Assembly (NCBI GenBank): GCA_902825945.1
Contig: CADECY010000069.1
Coordinates: 1-47,861 of the forward strand
DNA from: an uncultured Acidobacteriota bacterium
Lineage (GTDB): Bacteria; Acidobacteriota; Terriglobia; Bryobacterales; Bryobacteraceae
DNA length: 47,861 bases
Reading direction: 5' to 3'
The notes beneath the pieces were generated by a model. It saw nothing but the letters and a program-made list of their open reading frames with translations. It was not told where the DNA came from and did not search any database. The translations under genes were made by a program, and so were the position numbers. Positions 8,916 to 17,033 of this stretch are shown one piece after another (the first letter of the stretch is position 1; each line of letters starts with the position of its first letter).

Positions 8916-8933
8916 GTGGCAAGGTTAGAATCG

Positions 8934-11126
8934 ATGCCCCATGAGGGTCGTGATGGAACCGTGATCTTTTCCCCGCGCGCCCGGCGAGTGGAGGATTGGG
9001 TCGTCGATCCCGAGATTTTTCAGGTGTTTCGGAACGGCGAGGCGGTCGCGCTTGAGCCACGCGCGGTGCGGGTACTGCTCTACCTCATGGACAACCCGCG
9101 CCGGCTGGTGACCAAGGAAGAGTTGTTCGAAAGTGTCTGGTCCGACACGGCGGTGACCGACAACGCCCTCACGCGGGCGGTCGCGCAACTTCGCAAGGCG
9201 CTCGGCGACGATGCCAAGCAGCCCCGCTACATCGAGACGGTGCCCACCCAAGGCTATCGATTCATCGGAATCGCGGAGCCCGTACCGGCGGTCGAAGCAC
9301 CGCCAGCCGCAAGCGTCCCCGAACCGGTTCGAGCTCCACCTGTCTGGCTGCTCGCCGCGTCCGGAGTGGGCCTCGTGCTGCTCGCCGGTGCCCTCCTGCG
9401 TGGCCCCGGGTCCAGCCGCCCTGCTTCGCCGGCATCACCGCCGGTCCAACTGACCACCAGCGCGGGCCTCGACGTCTCTCCGACATTCTCGCCGGACGGC
9501 GCCCAACTCGCCTACGCATCGGACCGCTCCGGCAGCTTCGAGATCTATGTCCGCCCGGTGTCGGGAGGCCGGGAAGTACAGGTCACATCGGACGCTGGCC
9601 AGAACATCTTCCCCACATGGTCACCCGATGGCCAACGCATCGCCTACTACTCGGCGAAGTCCGGTGGCATTCGCGTGGTTCCCGCGCTCGGCGGAACTTC
9701 AGTGATGCTGACCGATTTCGGCTGCGAACCTGCCTGGTCGCCTGACGGCAAGTGGATCGCATTCCGCGCGGGTGGCTTCCAGACCCTCGCCCCCACGGAG
9801 GCAATCGCGGGCCTCGGCTCCAGCATTTGGGTGGTTTCGCCTGACGGCAGCACTCCACGTGCGGTCACGAAGCCCTGGACACCGCCAGGAATTCACGGCG
9901 CCCCTTCTTGGTCACCCAACAGCCGGCAGATCTTGTTCTCGGCAATCGAGTGGACAAACCAATCGCTCGAACAGCGCGCAACCGTGTGGACTGTCGGACC
10001 CGACGGCACTGGACTCGAGCGCCACATCACACGGCCCAACGGACTCACGCGGCCGCGATTCACGCCAGACGGAAAACACGTCATCGCCCTCGGCGGTTCT
10101 GTTTCCGCGTTGTCACGGAAGGACGCGGACTTCGGCGTCTTCCGCTACGATCTCGACGGAACGGGCGAACCGCAAGAGATCGTTCGCACCGGAGCCTCTC
10201 TTCCGCGCGACCTTGCGATCTCGGCGGACGGCAAGCGGATGGCGTATTCGATCACTACATTCACGAGCAGCCTGATGGGTCTGCCCATCGACGCGCCAAC
10301 CCATCTCCCTTCGGGCCCTCTGGTGCCGCTGGTGGCCGACACCAGTTATCGCAACACGATGCCTTCGTTCTCGCCGGACGGCCGCAAGATTGCTTTCCTC
10401 GCGCGGCGGCGCGGGGCGCTTGCCGACGTGATGGTTTTCGACCGGGAGTCCGGCGCCACCACGCAGGTGACCACCGGCCCGTACGCCGATCTCAGCGCGA
10501 GTTGGACTCCGGATGGAGCGTCGATTGTTTATTCGTCCAAGCGCGAGGGCCGGAAAGAAGTCCGGCAATTCACATTCGCCACCGGACACGAGATTGTGCG
10601 GATGACCGATTCAGTGGCGCTGCTCGGTGGCCGCCTGTCGGGTGACGGAAGGTACATCCTCTATCAACTCGCCGAGGGCGGCCGGCTCGGTGTGTACCGG
10701 CAATCGCTCGATGGCTCGAAACCGGTGCGGTTGACTCCGGACAGCATCTCCGCTGGATTCCCCGCCGCGTCGCGCGATTCGAAGTGGATAGCGGTCGAAC
10801 TGCCCTCGGGAGACGGCAATTCGATCGCTGTCCTGCCGTTCGAGGGAGGTCCGCTCGAGACCATCGTCAACGACCGCGGGCAGAATTGGAGCTACAGTTG
10901 GTCGCGCGATTCGTCGCGCATCGCCTTCGCCGGCCTTCGCGACGGAGCCTGGAACGTCTGGTGGGTCACGCGCGACGGGAAACAACAGAAGCGGTTGACC
11001 GACAACCAGTTCCTGCGGAAATTCATGCGTTATCCGGAATGGTCACCCGAGGGCGACATGATCGTCTTCGAACTCGGGGAGACGAAAGGCAACATCTTCG
11101 TTTCCGAGTTGCAAGGATCGCCATAA
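8934..11126 (+). CDS. Winged-helix DNA-binding membrane protein with TolB/WD40-like propeller
   Basis: A 730-residue protein. Residues about 20-115 form an OmpR/CadC-type winged helix (RAVRVLLYLMDN, RYIETVPTQGYRFIG). One membrane helix follows (about 137-155), then a long periplasmic propeller built from TolB/PD40 repeats (F-SPDG--I-Y or WSPDG--IA, many copies). This CadC-like layout lets an outside domain control a DNA-binding domain without phosphorylation. It is expanded in Solibacter-type genomes. The ATG at 8934 is chosen; a GTG at 8961 is an alternative that would widen the intergenic gap. Ligand and target genes are unknown. Its closest divergent neighbour is the aspartic protease. Confidence 0.9.
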   Translation: MPHEGRDGTVIFSPRARRVEDWVVDPEIFQVFRNGEAVALEPRAVRVLLYLMDNPRRLVTKEELFESVWSDTAVTDNALTRAVAQLRKALGDDAKQPRYIETVPTQGYRFIGIAEPVPAVEAPPAASVPEPVRAPPVWLLAASGVGLVLLAGALLRGPGSSRPASPASPPVQLTTSAGLDVSPTFSPDGAQLAYASDRSGSFEIYVRPVSGGREVQVTSDAGQNIFPTWSPDGQRIAYYSAKSGGIRVVPALGGTSVMLTDFGCEPAWSPDGKWIAFRAGGFQTLAPTEAIAGLGSSIWVVSPDGSTPRAVTKPWTPPGIHGAPSWSPNSRQILFSAIEWTNQSLEQRATVWTVGPDGTGLERHITRPNGLTRPRFTPDGKHVIALGGSVSALSRKDADFGVFRYDLDGTGEPQEIVRTGASLPRDLAISADGKRMAYSITTFTSSLMGLPIDAPTHLPSGPLVPLVADTSYRNTMPSFSPDGRKIAFLARRRGALADVMVFDRESGATTQVTTGPYADLSASWTPDGASIVYSSKREGRKEVRQFTFATGHEIVRMTDSVALLGGRLSGDGRYILYQLAEGGRLGVYRQSLDGSKPVRLTPDSISAGFPAASRDSKWIAVELPSGDGNSIAVLPFEGGPLETIVNDRGQNWSYSWSRDSSRIAFAGLRDGAWNVWWVTRDGKQQKRLTDNQFLRKFMRYPEWSPEGDMIVFELGETKGNIFVSELQGSP

Positions 11127-11182
11127 CGCCCGGTTGACTTGGCAAACGTCGCGGCGATAGAGTCGCCAAGGAAGGAGCTTTC

Positions 11183-12397
11183 ATGAAACGCCGCCGCTTC
11201 CTCGGCTCCGCGGGCATCACCCCACTTGCCGCCGGTGCCGTGTCCGCTCGCCCTGATTTCGCCGCCGTGCGCGAAGACTTTCCAAGAGCGCGTACCTCCA
11301 CCTATTTCGACAACGCGTCGTGCCATCCGCTGAGCGTGCATTCCGCGCAGGCACTGCACCGCTACGTCGACTGGGAAACCAACGAGGTCGGGGAACCATG
11401 GTGGCCCTATTGGGCCAAGGCTCGCGACGAGTCGAAAATCCTGTTCGCGAAACTGATCAACGCCAAACCTTCCGAAATCGCCTTCGCGCGCAGCACCATC
11501 GAAACCGAGAGCAATCTGCTCAACGGCATGAACATTCAGGCGAGCGGCGGCAATGTCGTCACCACCGACCTGCACTTCTCCGCCGCGCTCTACAACTACA
11601 AGATGCGGCAGCAATCGGGACTCGACGTCCGCATCGTCAAGAATCGTGATTGGCGCACGGACATTCGCGACATCGAACGGGCCGTGGATCGCAAGACCAA
11701 GCTGATCTCGATCGCGCTCGTTTCAAACGTGAATGGCTACCTGCAGGACGTGAAGGCGATCAGCGCACTTGCCCACGCCCACGGAGCCTACGTTTATGCC
11801 GACATCATCCAATGCGCTGGCGCGATTCCGATCGACGTGAAGGCGATGGGGATCGATTTCGCCGCCTGCTCCACGTACAAGTGGCTGATGGGCGTGAAGG
11901 GCTATGGATTTTTCTATGTCCGCGAGGACCTTCAGGGCACTATCGCCAGGCCGACACAGCATTCGGGTGGAGTCCGATTCAACTACTCCCCTTGGACAAC
12001 GGAGCCCGAGCCCGGACGGGAGGAGGTGAGCTTCACACCCGTGACGGGACCGGGCCGCTACGAAGTGAGCTATCCATCGTACGAAGGCGCGATCGCGGCG
12101 CAGGAGAGTTTGAAGTACATCCATCACCTCGGAGTGGAGAACATCCGCGCGCACTCCCGCTCGCTCACCGCGCGTTTGGACAAGGAACTGCCCGCGCTCG
12201 GCTATCCGTCGATCACGCCGCCCGGCACCGAAAGCCCGATCCGTGCCTATGTCACCAAGGATCCTGCCAGGGCCCTCGAGCGGCTGAGCAAGGCTCGGGT
12301 TCACGTCGCGATGCGGTTCGGAAACAAGATGCGAATCGCTCCTTCGGTCTACAACAATCATGAGGATATCGATCGGCTGTTGGCGGCTCTCGCATGA
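11183..12397 (+). CDS. Class V aminotransferase family PLP enzyme, exported
   Basis: A 404-residue PLP-dependent fold-type I protein related to cysteine desulfurases and isopenicillin N epimerases. The N-terminus MKRRRFLGSAGITPLAAGA is a Tat-like signal. D207 (YADIIQ) should pair with the pyridine nitrogen and K233 (STYKWLMGVKG) is the Schiff-base lysine. The usual desulfurase active-site Cys loop is not evident, so an epimerase, lyase or aminotransferase role is more likely than sulfur transfer. A strong ribosome-binding site AAGGAAGGAG lies just upstream of the ATG. The gene overlaps the next start by 4 nt (ATGA). Substrate unknown; export of a PLP enzyme is unusual. Confidence 0.88.
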   Translation: MKRRRFLGSAGITPLAAGAVSARPDFAAVREDFPRARTSTYFDNASCHPLSVHSAQALHRYVDWETNEVGEPWWPYWAKARDESKILFAKLINAKPSEIAFARSTIETESNLLNGMNIQASGGNVVTTDLHFSAALYNYKMRQQSGLDVRIVKNRDWRTDIRDIERAVDRKTKLISIALVSNVNGYLQDVKAISALAHAHGAYVYADIIQCAGAIPIDVKAMGIDFAACSTYKWLMGVKGYGFFYVREDLQGTIARPTQHSGGVRFNYSPWTTEPEPGREEVSFTPVTGPGRYEVSYPSYEGAIAAQESLKYIHHLGVENIRAHSRSLTARLDKELPALGYPSITPPGTESPIRAYVTKDPARALERLSKARVHVAMRFGNKMRIAPSVYNNHEDIDRLLAALA

Positions 12398-13327
12398 TGC
12401 GGCTGATTCTCGCCGCCATTGCCGCGGCTCGCGTTTTCGCGCAACAGCCCACCGCCGAAGACATGCCGCAGGAGATGATCTGGGTCGACCGCGCGGGCAA
12501 GATTCTCGGAAAGGTGGGAGCGGTGCAAAACTCGATCTTCCATCCGGAGATCTCGCCCGATGGCCGGCGAATCGTGGTATCGGCGCGCGACGGCGAAGTC
12601 AACGACCGCGACATCTGGATCCACGACATCGCGACCGGCGCCAAGCGGATCGCCGCTTCCGCGAAGGGAAATGACAACTTCCCCATCTGGTCGCCGGGAC
12701 GGGAAGCAGATCATCTTCAATTCGAGCCGCACGGGCGAATACGAGTTGTACCGCAAGCAGATCGATTCGGATGCACCGGAAGAATTGTTGGCCAAGATGC
12801 CGGCGGCGCAGTATCCACGATCGTGGTCTCCGAATGGAAAGTGGCTTCTGTTCACGCAGGCCGATCGCAAGCGCGACGTGATGCTGTGGCAAATCGGCGA
12901 AGGTGAGCCGATCGATATCTTCGGACATCAGAAAGCGTGGACGGAGGTGGCGCGGTTTTCACCGAACGGACGCTACATCGCCTACGTCTCGAACGTCGAT
13001 GGACCGTTCGAGGTCTTCGTTTCTCCCACGCGAGAGCCTCGGCGGCTCTGGAAGGTTTCACGGCCCTTGTCGATGGGTTGGGCCGGCGGAGGCGGTCAAG
13101 TGCGGTGGCGCGCTGATGGCAAGGAGCTCTTCTACATGATGGGCAACGATACGCTGATGGCGGTGCCGGTCGAAACCGAGGGCGAGTTCACGCACCGCGA
13201 ACCGAAGCGGCTCTTCTCGATGCCCGGGATGAAGGGCAACTTCCCGGATGAATCTCCCGCCACCCCGCGCTACGATGTTGCCGCGGATGGAGAGCGATTC
13301 CTGTTCGTGCGAAAAGTGGTCCGCTGA
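12394..13327 (+). pseudogene. TolB/WD40-like propeller protein interrupted by a +1 frameshift
   Basis: An exported propeller protein split over two frames. The first part (from 12394) has a signal peptide MMRLILAAIAAARVFAQ and propeller repeats up to NFPIWSP. The second part, continuing in the next frame, resumes with DGKQIIFNSSRTG and runs to the stop at 13327. Removing one G from the GGG at 12696-12698 restores an unbroken protein of about 310 residues with a normal TolB repeat (IWSPDGKQIIFNSSRTG). The break may be a real mutation or a sequencing error in a G-run. It is translationally coupled to the aminotransferase by an ATGA overlap, so the two probably worked together. Confidence 0.85.
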
Positions 13328-13382
13328 GCCTGTTCGGCACCCTCCCCCATCGATCCGCGATTTGTAGATAATATTGTGCTAT

Positions 13383-16300
13383 ATGCCCTCCCCCGGGAAA
13401 ATGGTATCCACGCGTCCGTTTCGACGTGTCAAAACAGGATTCGCCTCATATGTTTCGAGCGTTCTGATTGCTTCCGCCGCTTGGGCGCAGAGTAGCCCAG
13501 GTCCGTTCGATACCACGCCGTTCCACTTCGAGCGGAATGTCGGCCAGTCTCCCGCCGGTGCGTTCATCGGATTCGCTCCCGCCTCACAGTGGATGATTGA
13601 CGCGAACGGCGCGTGGATGATCCTGCACCGCGAAGGACGGCAACAGGCGATTCGCATGAAGCTCGCGGGCTCCGGCTCCGGCGCACGATGCGAGGCGGCG
13701 GGCAAGTTGTCGAGCGTCAGTCACTACCATGCAAGCGCGGGGCGGGGAGGGTCGCACGCCAACATCGAACACTGGGCACGAGTTCATTGCCGGAACGTCT
13801 ATCCGGGAATCGATGCCATCTACTACGGCAAGGATGGCGAACTCGAGTACGACCTCACCGTGGCACCGGGCGCGGACCCATCGCTCGCCAGAATCGAATA
13901 CGAGGGCGTCGATTCGATCCGCCACGGTCAGGAAGGAGAAGTCATTCTCGCCACGGCGCTCGGCGAGGTGCGTCAGCTCGAACCAACCGTGTATCAGCGC
14001 AGCGAGGGTAGCCGCGTCGAGGTCGCCGCGAAGTACAGCATCAGCGGAAACAGCCTTGCTTTCGAACTCGGCGAGTTTGACCGGTCTCTTCCGCTCGTCA
14101 TCGATCCGCGAGTGGTCTACACCTATTCGCTCACCGACACCAACACCTTTCCGCGCAAGGTCGCCACCGATCGCTCGGGCAATGTCATCGTAACGGGTGC
14201 TTTGCCATCCATTCCCGCTCCCTCGCTCACTCCACAGACCGGGCAGTCCGACGCGATCATCACCAAGCTCGACGCGACGGGCACGCTGCTATGGTCCGTG
14301 CGGATCGCGGGATCGCTCGACGATTGGGCGGCCGGCGCCGGAACCGACTCCAACAATAACGTGATCGTCATGATCGCGACCGACTCCAAGGACATCCCGC
14401 AGGTGAATCCCTACTCCGTCGTGATCGGCCCAGGACGAAAGACCGTGGTCGCGAAGCTGGAGCCCGCTGGCAATCTCATCCGCTATCTTCTCTACGTCGG
14501 TGGCTCGGGTAATTCCGACGTCCCTTCCGATCTCGCGGTCGATCAGTACGGGTCGGCGGTCGTGGTGGGCGAAACGAATTCGCAGGACTTTCCCCAGGTG
14601 CATCCCATCAACTTCGGATTCCTCAATACGAAGGCCCCTTTCATCACCAAGGTGAACCGCGACGGCGGCTCATTCGATTTCTCGACGATCTTCGGCGGAT
14701 ACACCTCCTATCACACGAGTCTGCGCGTGACCACGGACTACTTCGACGGCTACTACGTTTCTGGTACCTGTGACGGGCTCGATTTCCCGATTCTCGGGCC
14801 TTCTTCCCCACCCCTGTTGCGTCCGAATCCGTTTCTGATCAAGTTCCATTACAACACCAAGAACTTCCTCTCGGTTGTCGCCTCGCGCTATATTCCCGAC
14901 GGGGGCCAGGACATGGCGATGGACCATAGTTCGAACGAGCCCTACCTGCTCGGCAACAACAAGCTCACCAAGTGGTCCGCCGATTTCTCGACGGCGGTTT
15001 GGCAGGTTTCGCTCACCGGCGTGGCGATGTCGGTGGATGACTTCGGAACCATTCTGGTTACGGGAACCACTGTCGGTAACGGTCCTGCTCTCGTCAATCC
15101 CGTCCAAGGTTGCCGTCCGCCAGCGGCGCCGTCCGACGGCGATGCGACCGTCTTCAAGATCGATCGTGGCGGAAACATTCTCATCTCTTCGTGTATCGGC
15201 CCCAGCGGCGCCGACGCGGGCCAGTCGGTAGCCAATACGGGCCCGGATATCATCTATGTAGCCGGTGCAGACGCCTCGCTGCCGATGGCGGGATTTCTGG
15301 CCAAGATCGACGCCACATGCGCCACCGCGAGCCTGTCCACGTCCATCGACCTGGTTCCACCAGCAGGAGCGGCGCGGACCTTGCAGGTAACCGCGCCCGC
15401 CGGCTGCGCGTGGCAACTTCATTCGAACGTGTCCTGGCTGACCTTCTCACCAGCCGGAGGAACAGGCAGCGCCACGGTGAACTATGCCGTCGCGCCGAAC
15501 CCGGGCACGCCGCGAACCGGTATTCTCGCCACCGGCGGTCCGTTCCTGACCGTGAATCAGGAGGGGATTGCCGCGTTGCCCGTAATCACGCTGCCTGTCG
15601 CGAACGAAGCCGTCGGCTCGGCCGCAGTCACGATCCGGTGGACCTCCGCCTCACCCGCGTTCCTCGTGCGGGTCACCAACCTCGGCACCGGACAAACGGC
15701 GTTCTCCGGAACAGTGGTGGGTGCCGATCTCCTGATTGCCACGCTGCCGGAAGGCAACTTCCGCGCTCGAGTGCAGGGGTGCCTGGTGCAAGCGAACAAC
15801 GCCATTAATTCAGGCGCCTGCACCGCGGAAGCGACGCGAGATTTTTCGGTCTTGCTACAGGCCCCGGCTGGCGTTCCCACGATCGCCTTCCCGGCCAACG
15901 GCGCGGCGCTCGGCGCATCCACGCAAACCTTCCAGTGGACTCGGGTAGCGGGAGCATCCCGCTACGAACTCCAGTTGATCAACGCCGCCGCCGGCGGAAC
16001 GGCCGAGTTGCAGGTCTCCACGCTCGACCCTGACACAGCCACGACATACTCGCTCCGTTCATCGGCGAGCTACCAACTGCGGGTCCGCGCTTGCCTGTCC
16101 AAGTGCGGCGCGTGGTCTCCCGCCACCGTTTTCTCCGTGGGACTGCCGCCGATTCCCACGACTGCGCCCATCATCACGCGCGCGGTGGTTCTCGGGGGCA
16201 ACAACCTCCAAGTCGAATGGGATGCCGTCAACAATGCCGACATCTACGTGATGCGGGTGATTCAGCCCACTTCCGGACCGGGCGGTGGCGCGCTGACCGT

Positions 16301-17030
16301 GGCCTCGTTGCGCACCTCCGAACTAACCGCCGGTTTCCCGATCCCCGCCGGCTTTGCGCGCGTGATCGTGACCGGCTGCAACGGAAACGGATGCGGCCCC
16401 TATAGCGACGCGAAGCCGGTAACGGCGGTGGGCGCTAATCCCACGACTCCCGTCCTCAGCGAGCCGCTCGGCGGATCGATTGTCGATGGCCCGGTCGTGG
16501 TCTTCAGTTGGAGCCGCGTTCCCGGCGATGACGGCGTCAACACTATCTATCGTCTCTACGTCCAGGATCTGACCCGGCAGACCACCGCGCTCGATGTCTA
16601 CACCAATCGGAATTTTTACGCCGCGGCGTTCCGTGCCGAAGGTACCCGTTATGACGCCGTGGTGATCGCCGACCCGGGAACCGGCCAGCAGTCTCCGAGC
16701 GTCGCGGCCGGATTCAACGTACGGGGACAGAGCGCGGCCGCGCCCACTTTGACTGCACCCGCCCATCAAGGAATCGTGCGCCGCGGCAATGTTTCCATCA
16801 ACTGGACTCCAGTCGAGGGCGCGACACTGTACGAGTACCTCGTCAGCGGCATCTCGCGCGGTGTCACCGGCGGACTGGGTGTCCAGGTTCCCATGGGGCC
16901 CGGCACCGCGACCGCGATCGTACGCGCATGCCCCGCAGGCGCCACTTGCGCTCCGGACTCCGATGCTGGCTGGGGCCCGTGGTCGAGCGTGGCGGGCACC
17001 GGTGTCACCACCTTCAATATCGGACAGTAG
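13383..17030 (+). CDS. Large secreted surface protein: DUF7948, SBBP repeats, BACON domain, five Ig/FN3-like modules
   Basis: A protein of about 1215 residues. After a signal peptide (cleavage near AWAQ) it has a DUF7948-type domain (FHFERNVGQ, then NVYPGIDAIYYG and LEYDLTVAPGADP, about 40-245). SBBP-type beta-propeller repeats (GNVIVTG, DAIITKLDATG) extend to about 640. A BACON domain (about 645-730; WLTFSPAGGTGSATVNYAVAPN) follows, and then five FN3/Ig-like modules to the C-terminus, each opening with P-P/P-S...G and a W-T/W-S-P-V strand. BACON modules are often carbohydrate or adhesion modules. Possible starts are TTG 13374, ATG 13383 and ATG 13401; the last gives the most compact signal peptide. 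No sortase or anchoring motif is visible. Probably an extracellular adhesin or binding protein. Confidence 0.85.
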   Translation: MPSPGKMVSTRPFRRVKTGFASYVSSVLIASAAWAQSSPGPFDTTPFHFERNVGQSPAGAFIGFAPASQWMIDANGAWMILHREGRQQAIRMKLAGSGSGARCEAAGKLSSVSHYHASAGRGGSHANIEHWARVHCRNVYPGIDAIYYGKDGELEYDLTVAPGADPSLARIEYEGVDSIRHGQEGEVILATALGEVRQLEPTVYQRSEGSRVEVAAKYSISGNSLAFELGEFDRSLPLVIDPRVVYTYSLTDTNTFPRKVATDRSGNVIVTGALPSIPAPSLTPQTGQSDAIITKLDATGTLLWSVRIAGSLDDWAAGAGTDSNNNVIVMIATDSKDIPQVNPYSVVIGPGRKTVVAKLEPAGNLIRYLLYVGGSGNSDVPSDLAVDQYGSAVVVGETNSQDFPQVHPINFGFLNTKAPFITKVNRDGGSFDFSTIFGGYTSYHTSLRVTTDYFDGYYVSGTCDGLDFPILGPSSPPLLRPNPFLIKFHYNTKNFLSVVASRYIPDGGQDMAMDHSSNEPYLLGNNKLTKWSADFSTAVWQVSLTGVAMSVDDFGTILVTGTTVGNGPALVNPVQGCRPPAAPSDGDATVFKIDRGGNILISSCIGPSGADAGQSVANTGPDIIYVAGADASLPMAGFLAKIDATCATASLSTSIDLVPPAGAARTLQVTAPAGCAWQLHSNVSWLTFSPAGGTGSATVNYAVAPNPGTPRTGILATGGPFLTVNQEGIAALPVITLPVANEAVGSAAVTIRWTSASPAFLVRVTNLGTGQTAFSGTVVGADLLIATLPEGNFRARVQGCLVQANNAINSGACTAEATRDFSVLLQAPAGVPTIAFPANGAALGASTQTFQWTRVAGASRYELQLINAAAGGTAELQVSTLDPDTATTYSLRSSASYQLRVRACLSKCGAWSPATVFSVGLPPIPTTAPIITRAVVLGGNNLQVEWDAVNNADIYVMRVIQPTSGPGGGALTVASLRTSELTAGFPIPAGFARVIVTGCNGNGCGPYSDAKPVTAVGANPTTPVLSEPLGGSIVDGPVVVFSWSRVPGDDGVNTIYRLYVQDLTRQTTALDVYTNRNFYAAAFRAEGTRYDAVVIADPGTGQQSPSVAAGFNVRGQSAAAPTLTAPAHQGIVRRGNVSINWTPVEGATLYEYLVSGISRGVTGGLGVQVPMGPGTATAIVRACPAGATCAPDSDAGWGPWSSVAGTGVTTFNIGQ

Positions 17031-17033
17031 GTA

